From positions 4,603-68,602 of the forward strand of contig FN647962.1 of assembly GCA_000310025.1 (NCBI GenBank): a DNA stretch of 64,000 bases, written 5' to 3'. Below are positions 22,601-32,906 of the stretch, one piece after another. Position 1 is the first letter of the stretch; every line of letters begins with the position of its first letter. The stretch comes from Ectocarpus siliculosus. Lineage: Eukaryota; Sar; Phaeophyceae; Ectocarpales; Ectocarpaceae. The notes under the pieces are model-generated. The model made no database searches. It worked only from the letters and a program-made list of their open reading frames with translations, and was not told where the DNA came from. Both the position numbers and the translations under genes were made by a program.

Positions 22601-23638
22601 TTATGGCCTTGTGCGCCGCGGCGGTGCGTGGGGTGAAGACGCGCGCCCAGAGATCCGCAAAAAATGATGCTAACATGTTGTGCGTGGGCTTTCTTGCCCG
22701 TGTTGTCCAAGCATCGGAATGAGCTGTTGAGTGGTTCGGCCTTGTCAGGAGTGGTGTCCGGAAATCAATTTTTTGAGTACATCCAGCGGGTACTACCCAC
22801 TTTTGTCCGAGAAAACCACTTTTGTCTACTGTATTTTCCCAAAAGAAAGAGCGAAAACTCTAAATACTGCATGGTGAGGTACAACAGAAAGAATAATAAA
22901 TACAGGTGCTGTAACGACAGATGGCAAAAAAAGTGGGAAAAAAAACGAAAAGGCTTGCTGCATGCGGTGGGGTTCGAACCCACGAAACTCGAAGGTACCA
23001 AGTCTTAAGCTTGGCGCGTTTAACCACTCCGCAACACATGCATAATGATCTTCCGCGATCGTGAATTTTTGGTATCTAAATAGAGATGCCCAAGAAGAGG
23101 TATTCTCCCTCAGGTTGAAGAACTAAATACCAACCACAGCAGCAGTTCATCACAGCTGACCCAACAGCATTCAAGCAGTCCAGTGTCAACTTGCTGTGTT
23201 CAATCAACTACAGCAGTTTTCTCTGCGATAAGCATCAACTTTACTGGGTCGACTACTGCTGTTGGTCAGCCTCCTCCCCGAACATACGAAACCTTCACCT
23301 CTATTCACAAGGCAGCTCATCTGTCCGCAGCATCATGAAATGCACACAGGCTGCTTGCTGCACTGCTATCGTTCCACCTTGTACCTGCAGAAATAGGTCC
23401 ACCCAACGATGGCCGAGATCCGTCGGTAGGGACCATGAAGCTCGTCAGAAGCTGGTAGCACCGATCCCAGCGCCACACCAACAACGACAATCGACCCAAG
23501 AATCAGAGAGGCTAGCGCGGGGTCTCCTCTCCCACGAACCCAAGCACGCAACGAGCGGCATGCGGGTGCTCCTCCGGCCGAAATGTCCTCGGAAGTATCT
23601 AACAGGCAGCTTAGCGACCTCACATGGCTGAAAGGCAT
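16607..23638 (-). CDS. CTNS: Cystinosin orthologue, lysosomal cystine/proton symporter
   Basis: Seven exons join in phase: 23385-23638, 20298-20419, 19627-19760, 18777-18968, 18162-18287, 17224-17334 and 16607-16771. With the start at 23638 the product is 367 residues, the same length as human cystinosin. It should export cystine from the lysosome or vacuole with a proton. Both PQ loops are present: WSVSFYPQVLLNYRRKTSVG (Pro92) and IIKYVPQVILN (Pro244). Residues matching human Asp205 (LNDAVFALH, Asp153), Asp305 (NVILDLTGG, Asp266) and Lys335 (GYPVKFAIG, Lys296) are kept. The C-terminus lacks a GYDQL-type sorting signal and ends in an acidic tail (WWIDEEDDGSSTREE), so targeting may differ. The first exon's start is uncertain; its core is the hydrophobic LASLILGSIVVVGVALG and IVGWTYFC. 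Intron 1 is 2.9 kb and hosts a tRNA gene and a repeat array. Confidence 0.9.
17490..17548. other. Assembly gap inside a poly-C run
   Basis: Fifty-nine N lie between C runs of about 17 and 25 bases, inside a cystinosin intron (between the exons at 18162-18287 and 17224-17334). The true length is probably unknown and the run is likely a sequencing break in a C homopolymer. No exon is affected. Confidence 0.95.
18974..19019 (+). repeat. GTT/GGT trinucleotide microsatellite
   Basis: Six GTT repeats, a TACTGTT break, then further GTT and GGT repeats lie immediately upstream of a cystinosin exon on the minus strand. There they read as AAC/ACC repeats just before the acceptor. Length changes here would alter the branch-point and acceptor spacing. 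Confidence 0.85.
20535..20651 (-). repeat. Two-copy interspersed repeat with tRNA-like segment (copy 1)
   Basis: About 115 bp, from TACTCTTATGTTTTGTGCAT to the TTTCCTGCTTT word, recurs at 39109-39223 with roughly 90 percent identity. Both copies sit next to a G run. On the minus strand it contains GTGGTCAATGGTCTAACCGC then TAAGGCATGC (as in copy 2; copy 1 has one substitution), which resembles the D-arm (A box) of a tRNA. I found no matching B box. A tRNA-derived SINE fragment is the leading guess. It lies in cystinosin intron 1. Confidence 0.6.
21960..22365 (+). repeat. GGCGGTAA-rich tandem array, about 105-bp units
   Basis: GGCGGTAA or close variants occur more than 20 times. They are organised in about three higher-order units of 100-107 bp starting near 22011, 22117 and 22219. 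Each unit has the order GGCGGTAATTG, GGTAGGCGGTAATGCGTTTT, TTGGCGGAGGCGG, AATTTTTCGG. The right end degrades into GGCGGTAAAA words. The array is intronic in the cystinosin gene and non-coding. Confidence 0.8.
22486..22840. repeat. Inverted GACAAAAGTGGGTA repeats
   Basis: The left part (22486-22540) holds three spaced copies of a word near GACAAAAGTGGGTAC. The right part (22785-22840) holds inverted copies (GTACTACCCACTTTTGTC, then CCACTTTTGTC). About 245 bp lies between them. The arms could be the ends of a small element, but I found no clean target duplication. Confidence 0.4.
22959..23041 (-). tRNA. tRNA-Leu (anticodon UAA)
   Basis: On the minus strand a complete type II cloverleaf reads: acceptor GCATGTG pairing with CGCATGC and discriminator A; D-arm region GCGGAGTGGTTAAACGC; anticodon stem CCAAG / CTTGG around loop CTTAAGA, anticodon TAA; long variable arm TACCTTCGAGTTTC; T arm GTGGG-TTCGAAC-CCCAC. 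The long variable arm, A discriminator and anticodon agree on leucine (UUA codon). There is no encoded CCA and no intron. It lies in the first intron of the cystinosin gene on the same strand, with its own A and B boxes for RNA polymerase III. Confidence 0.95.
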
Positions 23639-24154
23639 TCTCTCTCTGCTCTGTGTTTTGTTGTTGTGGGAACAGGGGGCAGGCATGCGACGATGCGAAG
23701 ATGCGAAGCAAGAGCGGAGCGAGAGGATCCGCAGGGGAACGGGGCACCGCGGAGAAGAACTTACAACACGACCGCACGCATCATGCCTCTTTTCATCTCC
23801 TGTGTCGTCGGTCTTGCCAGTGCCAGGTAACAGCCTGAGCCAGCGTTGTGGAGAGGCGTGTCCGACCAAGATCGACAGAGTGACAGATCGACACGCTCTC
23901 GTCGAGAAAAAGGGGCGCTTGGCTGTCTAAGCCACTATTTCGAGGACTAATAAGCTGCAATACGCGGCACGAAGCCTCGGTGGGGTGATACTGGTGTGTA
24001 TGCCCGACGGGTTTGAATTTCAAATTTCAGCAAGCTTCAGACAGAGATAGCAGTTCAGAGACGGACAGCTTGCGCGGCCTGGCCCACTGGACAGCAGCCG
24101 CTGTGCCAGCCTTCGTCGTCACCTAGAGCAGCTCCCAGCGGCACAACGAACACT
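23639..24154. promoter_or_regulatory. Divergent promoter region, cystinosin / p31comet
   Basis: About 516 bp separates the proposed start of cystinosin (minus) from the ATG of p31comet (plus). No coding-like exon is seen inside. Transcription of both genes must begin here or slightly inside the flanking exons. I see no clear TATA box, so the shared-promoter reading rests on gene arrangement only. Confidence 0.5.
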
Positions 24155-27100
24155 ATGAACGAAGCAAGCACGGCAGGACCAACAGAAAGAAGGAGAGCTG
24201 TCCCTGGCCGGAAGAGCGGACTGGCAAGAAAACGTCAACATCCAGAGCAGCTAGAGGTTACAGTTCCAGTCGTGTTCAAGCAACACCTTCGGAGTGGAGA
24301 TGCGGCCCATGTTGTGATAGAGGTGAGAAGGTGTGCGGTTAGATGTGCAAAATGGAGTTCGTTGAGAAAGACGACATATTTGATCGACTGCTCATAAAAG
24401 CATGGTAGACAATACTGAGATGTCACGGCTCCGAGGGTGGCAGCAGTATTGTAGTCTTATGTACAGTGCCGGTGCAGGGGGCATTTTCCCTCGTCTGGAC
24501 CCATCTGGCCGCCGAGTGTATGTTGTAGTGAAAACAGCCAGCTTCTCGTATGATACGACCGTTGTCGGGAATATGCATCTGCTACCCCAGAAATATATAG
24601 GAATATGCTAGTGTTGCGTCGTTGACATGCCAACAACCACACAACACCCTCACGTTGTACTCGATTTTGTCCCCCAACAACCAGAGGCCCGAACATGGCC
24701 GTCACTTGAGCATCCAAATGTACTGCCTCTGCTGAAAACCTTCGTATGCACAACTTGGTACATTCTATTCGTCGTCACGACTTCGCACTGCTGTCCAGAA
24801 GCGCCAACTACGAAAGATTACGGTCTACACTACTCAGATGTTGAAAACCACGTTTGTCGCTCGCAGCACCTATTCATCCCGAGGAACCTCTACTCCTCTT
24901 TGTTGCGGCTGGCGCCGACTCCTGTTGTTATTCCGCCTTGCATGTACTGTAGTAGGGTGAATTTTTGATGGTTGTTGTTTCTCTCTGTTTCCTTGGTCAC
25001 TCGTTCCCTACATCTCTCCATGTTTGCCTTTGTTTGTGCGTGTATCTGGGTGCGGCAAGGTGCTGCGACACGTGCTCTTCATGAGAGGACAGCTGCCGAT
25101 GCCGTTCCAACAGCTTGTGAAGGTGAGGCGTGGCTCAATTTGCCGAAAAAACGTGATTCACGTGGGTGCATCCCTAGAGGCCAGTTGCACTTGGCGCAAG
25201 GTGAACTAAGCGTCTGTCCGCATGGTGATACGCTTCAATAACCCCGGTTGGGCGGGCAGCGCTTCTCAGCCGGTTTTCTACGTGTGGGCTTTGGTCATGA
25301 CAACCAGTGGCTTATTGTGGTTCGGTTCGGTTGGCGCGTGGTGTCTCTTCAGGTGCTAGACGAACGCGAAGAGCGGGACGAAGTCGACCGACAACAAAAG
25401 TCAGCGGCGGCGGCGGCAGCAGCAGCAGCATTGGCTGCCAGGGAAGGGAGGGGCAGGACGCGAGAGGGAGGAGACGCACTGGGTAGTGGTCTAACTGAAA
25501 CGGTTGGCAGGAGGAGGAGCAAAAAGGCCAAGAGCGGACGACCTCTGGCGAAAGCCCCTCGTGAGAAACTAAGACCAGATTACATTCGGACTTCTCGACC
25601 AGCTCGTTCGAGTTTAAGGTTACCGCAACTTATCTGATGTTCGACCCCCCCGCTCAGCTCCCTTTGTACGGACAAGGCCAATGCGAATGGACCCTTCAAG
25701 GCCGCCACTGATTGAGTATGGCCCACACACCCACCGCACCCTTCCTTGATGTGCTGCTTACGATCCAGCGCACCGTAGGGCACGGAAAAGCTTGCGGGCG
25801 TTGGCGGAGACTACCCTGGCCGTGGAAGAGGCGTTTGCGGACGCCGCCAGGAAGGGGCGTCCTGTGTTGGAAGCCCTCGTCCTGCTGGGAGCGTCGCACC
25901 TCTCTCCAAGGTTAGGTTGAAATGGTCGGCCACGTAGTATCTGGAAGTACAACAGCTACAACACCAACACCGCAACACCACAACAACGCCACAAACAAGG
26001 AGAAGACTGCGGACGAACTGCGGACTCTGGGCGCGCCTGGAGTATTTATGCTACCTCTTACACGCGTGCAGTGTCTCTGGCGTACCATGTGTGATTGTGG
26101 TGTGCGTTCATGTGGGTAGTGAATGCTGAATTCCTGACGTCCAAGAAGGACTCGGCACCGTTCCCACTATCTACGGGGTTACGTGTCACCACCCTTGATC
26201 TGTCAACTTGGAGGCCACCTAGTGAGGTCTTCCATGTGGTCTGAGAAGGTCCCGGCCACATTGACCCCTGCCCCCTGCCTGCTTGAACTGTCCACCACCC
26301 ATGACCCCTTTCTTCCCACGCCCCCAATTGCTCCGACCAGGGCAGCGGTGGATTTATATTTCTTGCATTTTGTTTTAGGCCAAAATTTTAATTTTTTCAA
26401 ACGTCCCACAGCAGTAAGCGATATGATCGCAGGTTGTGTCCCCCGCACGCCGTCTGCTGCCCCCCCCCCCCCTACCGGAAACACGCCGCTATCAGAAAGA
26501 TTTACTCCGTGACGTTTACCGGGTCTTCTCTCGATGAGAGCTCCGAGAGCAAGGACACTGCGACGAGGAATACTGCGAGCGGCGGTGATGTTCGGGGCAA
26601 GAGCAACCTAGCCGATGCGTACTCGCGAACATTGGTGAGAGATGGGGGTGTAGTTGTTTGGGGAATTGGTGATGTTGTCGCGAGAAGAGTAACTTGAAAG
26701 CACCACGCGGCAGATGGAATGTCTCGGAGATTGGGGTGTCCTACGGTTTGTTCCAAGACACCAATCCTGTTGCTTGTTTCGCCCCTTCGTTCGTGCTTCA
26801 ATTTGTGGCGTTTCGATGCTGTGCTCGGTGCTCCGCAATCCATCGAAAAGTATTTCTGCCATGGTGTTGTTTGCTTGCCCCGCCATCTGGTACAGGTGCG
26901 AAGTATGGTCGGGAAAATGTCCAGCATGCCACTTCGTGGGCTAGGATCATGCCGAGTGCACCTCTTCCTGCGAATCGCGGAGGGCCCCGTCCCGGACATT
27001 TGCACCGCCGTGCCTGTCGCGAACGAGACCATGGTCCCAGCTTCTTCGGCTCTGACAAGCAAGACGGTAATGATGGTGTTTACGCTGAAACGCTGCCGTA

Positions 27101-28253
27101 CTTTGGAAAAGCCCTTGGGAACGCAGGAGTAGAACTGACAACGGTTTGCCGACGACGCACAAAATCTGCTCACGTCAGATTCGGGTGGATATTCTTGGAC
27201 AAAAAACATTATTTTTTCTCGTTACTCGGTTTTGTACGTTGGTCGAGCCATTCGTGGTTGAATTATTAAAGGCCCGTGGCGCGCCGGACTAACATGCCGA
27301 AAGACAACTCTACAACCCTACTTATACAGCATCCATCATCAATCATTTCATCCATCAACGCTTCTTGGCTCTTCACTCCTTTCTCTGCCGCTTCAATCCC
27401 CCACGTCCTTGTCTCCCCCCCCCCCCCCCGGGGTTTTAACCAGATGGCGAGCACAGCAAGCACCAGGAGTAGTGTCAACAGCGGCGGCAGCAGCAGCACT
27501 GGCCCTTCCTCCGGCAATTCTATCGTCCAACGCCTTACACCTCGGCCTGGCTTCAAGATTCGGATTTCGCGTTCTCGCCCCGCCCCGAAGGTGAGAAACT
27601 GGAAAAAAAACTAGGAAATCAACATCAGGACCTTCGACAAAAAATCCCTGCCCTTCGAAGATGTGTGCCTGACAGAGCCGACTACGCGATACGGTGGAAT
27701 CTGATGGTGCTCTCCTCAAGCATTTATTGCTATGTTGAGACACGCTCCGATGCAAAAACACATGGGCGAGGCAAGCCGGGGGCGCCGTGGATGGAACCAT
27801 CTCTGGCTTAAGCATACTTTCAAAGCGGTTTGCATCCACACTTCTCCCTGTAGGTTTGTGAATTGACGAAAATATATGAAGTAAAACTCTCCTTCAAAGC
27901 TACGTAATCTGACATGACACCAAAACCACCAGGTATCCGTCGTGCTCTCCAAGCGACCACCAAACGTCAGAGATCAATCCCAGGGTACCGGCGCTTTAGG
28001 AACCTGTTCGGCGGGCAAGGCACGAGAGGGCCAACAGCAACAGGGGAAGGACGGCGCGTGGCGGCCTAAAGCTGTAAGAGACACACGGGGTGCGACAGCC
28101 ACGGACGAAGGAGGGGGGGAGCGGGGTGGGGAAGAGGAGGAGGTCATCATAGAGCAGCGGGGGGAAGAGCAGCAGAAACAGCGGGGCATGTGGCATCAGC
28201 TGGTGTGCCCTCGGCTAGCGGGGTTGAAAGGGTGTGACAGTTTAGCCGGCTAA
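24155..28253 (+). CDS. MAD2L1BP: p31comet (MAD2L1-binding protein), HORMA-domain checkpoint silencer
   Basis: Eight exons join in phase: 24155-24322, 25060-25122, 25353-25560, 25769-25910, 26496-26634, 26896-27066, 27444-27590 and 27933-28253, giving 452 residues (human protein 274). p31comet binds closed MAD2 and hands it to the AAA ATPase TRIP13, ending the spindle checkpoint. Blocks matching the human protein in order: LRHVLFMRGQLPMPFQQL (58-75; human LKHIMYQRQQLPLPYEQL), RKSLRALAETTLAVEEAF, ALVLLGASHLSP then KIYSV (human VLILLGGNALSP then EFYEL), AYSRTLVRSM, FKIRISRSRP (human HKLTVTLSCGRP) and the C-terminal MWHQLVCPRLAGLKG (human IWFQAPVTFKGF). The extra length lies in a poly-Ala and basic linker (about 95-147, RRRSKKAKSGRP, nuclear-signal-like), a Ser-rich stretch and a Gln/Glu-rich insert before the last strand. 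The exon 3 donor (C|GTGAGA) was chosen for strength and phase. Confidence 0.87.
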
Positions 28254-28717
28254 AACTTTGGGTATTTTGTGGCGCATCCGTTGGTGGTGGAGTGGGTGCG
28301 GCAGAGGCAGTTTTGGTTGGAGGTTCGCGCGGGATCTTGTTGGAGATGGGGGCATATAGCAGTGCTAGCTTGCGGTCGCAGCTTTGCAAGCGACGCGTAC
28401 GTGCACCTTCAGTGCGGCACACACATCATCATCAGCCGGAAATACCGATCTCACGCATCTGTAGGGCTGGGCGGGGCCCTCTCACGGTCTAGAAAAATCA
28501 ACAGCAGCACACAATTATGCACATACGATCCGACCTTCAACCTTCACGTGGTCACCTAACCGTGCCATCACCTGGAAGGAATGAAGGGCAGTGAGGGCAT
28601 TCCACCCTTCCCACGTAACGCTCTTGCCGCACACGTACAAGCGCTCCGCTATGGGCCGACTCCGCCGAGCATGCGCATGATCTCCGCAACGTCTGTGGCA
28701 TTTTGATCATTTGATCG

Positions 28718-31700
28718 TCACCGCGAGCGTGGGATGGTGAACGAGAACGCTGAAGCGATGTCAAGGGTAGGGCCCTTCCAGCGAGCTGGCTTGTACTCCA
28801 CGTGTCAGAAATAAACGTCAGTATTACTATCGCAATCGGCTACACTTGACGACGTACAAACCAAGCGAGCAAGGTACATGATCATTTTGGAGAGAACGGG
28901 TGGGAACAAGGATGGTCATCTCGCGGGCGGTTCTTGAAATCGATCGAGCCTTAAGCGTAGAGTCCATCTTCTATTTCATGGGATGTCCACATCTTCTGTA
29001 AAACACCCGCGTCTGCTGCAGCAGCAGTGCACTCGACCTTTATACGCCTTCACATCGGAACAGTATGTACCACAGGCGACACACGACAACATCCGCACAT
29101 ATTGTAGAGGCTGGAAAGCGACCTGAGAATGCCAAGTCCTCGAGGAAGAATCCGTCGCTGTAGCTGTGACACTATTGGGATCGTACAGCGGTACTTCTGT
29201 ATCGTGCCCACCTTCAACCTGCCAACAAGGCAAACTTGATGTTACGAGAAAATTAAGAACACATTCTTCTGCGGTGTCTGTCCCATTTCACTCACCGGGG
29301 TCCTCTGTCTTGTCACTGGGGGCTTTCAATGTCGCCGCGGGAGCTGAGGAGGGCTCGGCGGCCGCGCAAGCGCCTTTTGCTTTCCCCCCCTTCATCACGA
29401 TTTCTTGAACGTGCTTCTTTGCCAAGAGGTAGTAGCTGCCGACGCAAAAATGGAAACGTGCAACGTTGATAAGGGGTGGGAGTTTCTTGCTGTCGGCGTT
29501 GTTCGTTTCTAAAGGGGGAAACACGGGATGCTCTTGACGCACGGCGGCCTAGGGTGGGCCGCTCTTCTCCGCTCAAAACACGGTTCAAGAACGACACTTT
29601 GACTTTGTTTGGAACTTTGGATCGCTGGAAGATGGCCGTGGCTCACAAATCACCACCTGCTGGACACTACTTCGGCATACACGTTTGCTGTCCACAGCTG
29701 TGGCCGTCGATCAACCAACTCCTGCTCTGAAATAAACCGAACACAAGGGCGAACCACCGTTGCATGACCTGCTTGGGCCTCTCGCAGCTCTTGGGGAACA
29801 GGTGGCACAATGGTGTACCGCCGTGCAACAATCCCCACAACATCTTATCGCACCGGGCCGACACTATTGATACCATGCCGTCGCGAGAGTTCGCGCTGCC
29901 CAGTCTATCATGGAGACGGTGACCCCCGCTGCTGTCTTAGTCCAAAATACACATAAGTACCTGTGCAAGGCGTGATCCGCCGCGAGGAAACGGAAGAGGG
30001 CGTCCCTCCCATGCTGCATCTGAAATCGTTCCATGTGCCACCAAAAGGAAACCAAATGTCGAAGCAGCAGTCGTGCACAGGCAAGGCAGAGTTAGTTTCG
30101 GGGGAACACACGGATGTCCAACCACTCGCGGTGCGGTCGCAGCTGGCGTGCTGTGTAGACGATTCATGTCTTGCCGCAGCGGGGCAATCACACTGTCGCG
30201 ACGACGCCATGGATGGGATAATATGTATGTGATGCACTCAACACTCAACTGGCCCTGAGAGAACCCATTCAACGGCCACAAGCGCCAGAAGGTGGTGGCG
30301 ATAGGAAAATCGTATCAGAAAATCGAAACAACAGGCTCACATCCACTTGGGTTCATCCACTCAATGTCTAACATAGGTTTCGTTGTACGATTCGTCTACC
30401 AGCCCAACAGAGTCGTGAGGATGAAAGTGTTTTGCTTGGTGGGTCACTCGCCTTCATGAATGCTTCGAATCCCGGCACCTCTATCGTCTTTTCCGCCGTA
30501 TGGGCGATCACCAGCTGAATCTTCCTCGTGGGCGGCTGCAAATCAAACGCGTAGGGCAATGCATGTTTTTCACGGAAACAACCGCCATATGTGTTAGTAC
30601 ATGAACGAGTCGCCTATTTGAGACGGCAATCGGTCGCTTTTGAAGCAGCGTGCCTACTCGCGGCATCACTTTCCAAAACAAAGACGTTTCTAAATCACGG
30701 TAAGGAAGCAAATCTCCCAAGTGTCAACAAGAGGGCCACCCGAAACGGACAACCTCTGCGTCGAATCACATTCTGCGCGAGACAAATTTCAGGCGTAGGG
30801 CATTTACAACAGAGCTACAATATTTAGAGCAAGAGAAATTACACCGCCACCGATCACACAAATCACTGCTATATTGATCGAAAACTCGATCCCCCCCGTT
30901 TGGCACAAGGCGATCGTTTGGCACAGCAACGCAAGTTGTGCAGCAATCCATCATGACATACGCACCACAGACATTCCTCGCGGGACCAAGAACGGGGGCT
31001 CTGAAGGCTTGGTGGGAAGACGGTTTGCCCTCGCCGCTGCTTCTTGCTCCCCTGCCAACGCCATCCGAAGCCGTTTCCGAGGGAAAATGAACAGTGAGTG
31101 CTGCAAGACCACATGATCCCCTCTGCGCCCTAACAACCTACAACACATGCAATCGGTATAATTACGAATCAACTCGGGTTTTGGAGCGAGAATGAGTATA
31201 AGGGGGGAAAAATGAAACAGCGGCCAACATGTTGTGTATCGGTGTGCGTTCTCCCTCCCCGACGGGAAATGGGCATGTAGAGGCGTGTAGACCAGTCCCG
31301 AAACTCGTCGCTTCTCTGCGAATGAGTCATAGATTCGGCCCGTAAAACGTGGCGGCACGGCACGTCTGTGGCTCTTCTACTACCAGGATTATAGATGGGG
31401 GCGTTGGCCTTGTCGCTCGCCACCTCCCCAGATGAGTACGGTGCTGTGATAAATTTGTTTGTTGTTAGGCACCTGCATGGCAGCTTCCGATAAATGCGGC
31501 TTCAACATCGAGCTGCACGAAACAGGTAGAAGTGTACCAGCAGTGCTGCAGCAACTACTGTGGCTCCGTCAACGTTGTGAACTGAAAAGGAACGACCCGA
31601 CAAACTGCTGTCCCACAGTAACCAACCTGCGTAGCTTGCGATGAACGCGGCGACGCTCTCCAGTTCCACGTTCTCAGCAGTGCTACCGACGTCGTCGCTG

Positions 31701-32906
31701 ACAGCCACAGCCAACTCTTCTTCCTCAGATTCCTCTGCGGCTGCGGTCGGTGCTGGTGTTGGTTCTGCTTCGGGCAGGCCATCATCTTCTTCAACAACCG
31801 ATGTCGAAGGAGGAATAACCGTCGGAGCAAAGGACGCCCTTTGGGCCTGAATAGCTTCCAGCGTTCTGGCGTGCCTCTCGTTGGCGCTCGTCATTGCGTC
31901 TTCTAGTGATGATGCTGCTGCCTTTGATGCTGCCCTTGATGCTGGTGCTTCTGCTGATGCAGCAGCAGCTGCTGCTGTTGCTGCTGCTGATGTTGAGGCT
32001 GCTGAGGCTGTTGAGGAGGAGGAGGAGGAGGAGGAGGAGGAGGTGGAGGAGCATGGTGATGATGATGACGGTGGTGGCGATGATGGTGGTGGTGGTGATG
32101 ATGTTGACGGTGGTGGCGATGATGGTGGCGCTGGTGGTGACATTGAAGAAGACGTGCATGCGTTTCCAGGGCCCTTGTCCTCACTGCTGCTGCTGCTGCT
32201 GACAGCTACAGCCGGGGAAGGCGACATGCCTGCCAGCGCTGACAATGCCTCTCGTGGGCCGGAGCTGACTTCGAAAACCGCGTCCATGACGTCTGTATGT
32301 GGCCATGGACAGGCGTCCAGCATTCGGCGGATTCGAGCAAATGAGTACAAATGAAGGGGTCGTGTCAGATCGTGTACGCATGAGTCCATCGCGAATTCAT
32401 CCTTCACTTTTATCGGCGGACCCATGGAAACGCGGTTGTTTTGTCTTGGAACGAGGAAAGAAAAAGCTCTCCACCAGGTGAGTTGGTTTCGCGATGAACG
32501 CGGGGTGGCTGTGCGGTGCGCTACAGCGATATTGCGATGAAACTCAACTGTTCAGGTTTTCCTTCGCTCTTTCTCTCAGAGCCACCCTTCAAGCAGTGCA
32601 CAACCACCCGAGTGCCGTGCTATACTCAGATGACGATCTGGGGAATGATCGCAACACGTCAGTCAGCGGTAAGACCCCCCATTTCAACTAGGGCTCAGAT
32701 GGGCAAGCTGCGCGCCTCGACATCCCGATATCAAAACCGTATCTCTCCATCGCACCTTTGTCCAGCCACCCTGAAAAGTGATACGCGATCACCTGAAAAT
32801 CGGGCTCGAGTTCTCCGGCGAGGACCGCCGCCACGAACCCATTCCGCTCTGCGTCGGACACCAAACCTTTACCGCCGTGGTTGCCCGTGGCCCCGCGTGT
32901 TGGCAT
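28718..32906 (-). CDS. Unrecognised multi-exon gene (Ser/Pro/Ala-rich middle)
   Basis: Likely exons: 32793-32906 (ATG in a strong GCCGCC context), about 31627-32401, 30966-31100, 30452-30535, 29961-30013, an exon within 29667-29876, 29296-29435, 29123-29211 and 28718-28795 (ends in TGA). The last three join in phase; the middle junctions are not all settled, so an exon is probably missing. Blocks seen: FVAAVLAGELEPDFQ, LYSFARIRRMLDACPWPHTD, a 100-residue Ser/Pro/Ala low-complexity stretch, an acidic stretch (EESEEEELAVAVSDD), RKIQLVIAHTAEKTIEVPGF, RDALFRFLAADHALHR, KMLWGLLHGGTPLCHLFP, YYLLAKKHVQEIVMKGGKAK and ending LDIASAFSFTIPRSR. High third-position G+C in these blocks argues that they are translated. 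The 30452 exon ends in a GC donor (AAG|GCGAGT). I recognise no family and assign no function. Confidence 0.55.
31880..32205. repeat. Trinucleotide-repeat tract inside an exon
   Basis: GCT/GAT, GAGGAG, GGTGGTGGT and GATGAT runs follow each other. In the minus-strand gene they encode Ala, Ser and Pro/Ser runs. Every frame stays open over the tract, so several long overlapping open frames here are artefacts. The tract is expected to be length-variable. Confidence 0.85.

Noticed and set aside
24155-28253. p31comet region as two genes (24.2-26.0 and 26.5-28.3 kb)
   Set aside because: All eight exons join in phase and the peptide blocks follow the order of the human protein from N- to C-terminus.
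31881-32354. Long plus-strand open frame of Ala/Asp/Glu/Gly repeats opposite the unrecognised gene
   Set aside because: Trinucleotide repeats keep all frames open. The minus frame is flanked by non-repetitive coding-like sequence; the plus frame is not.
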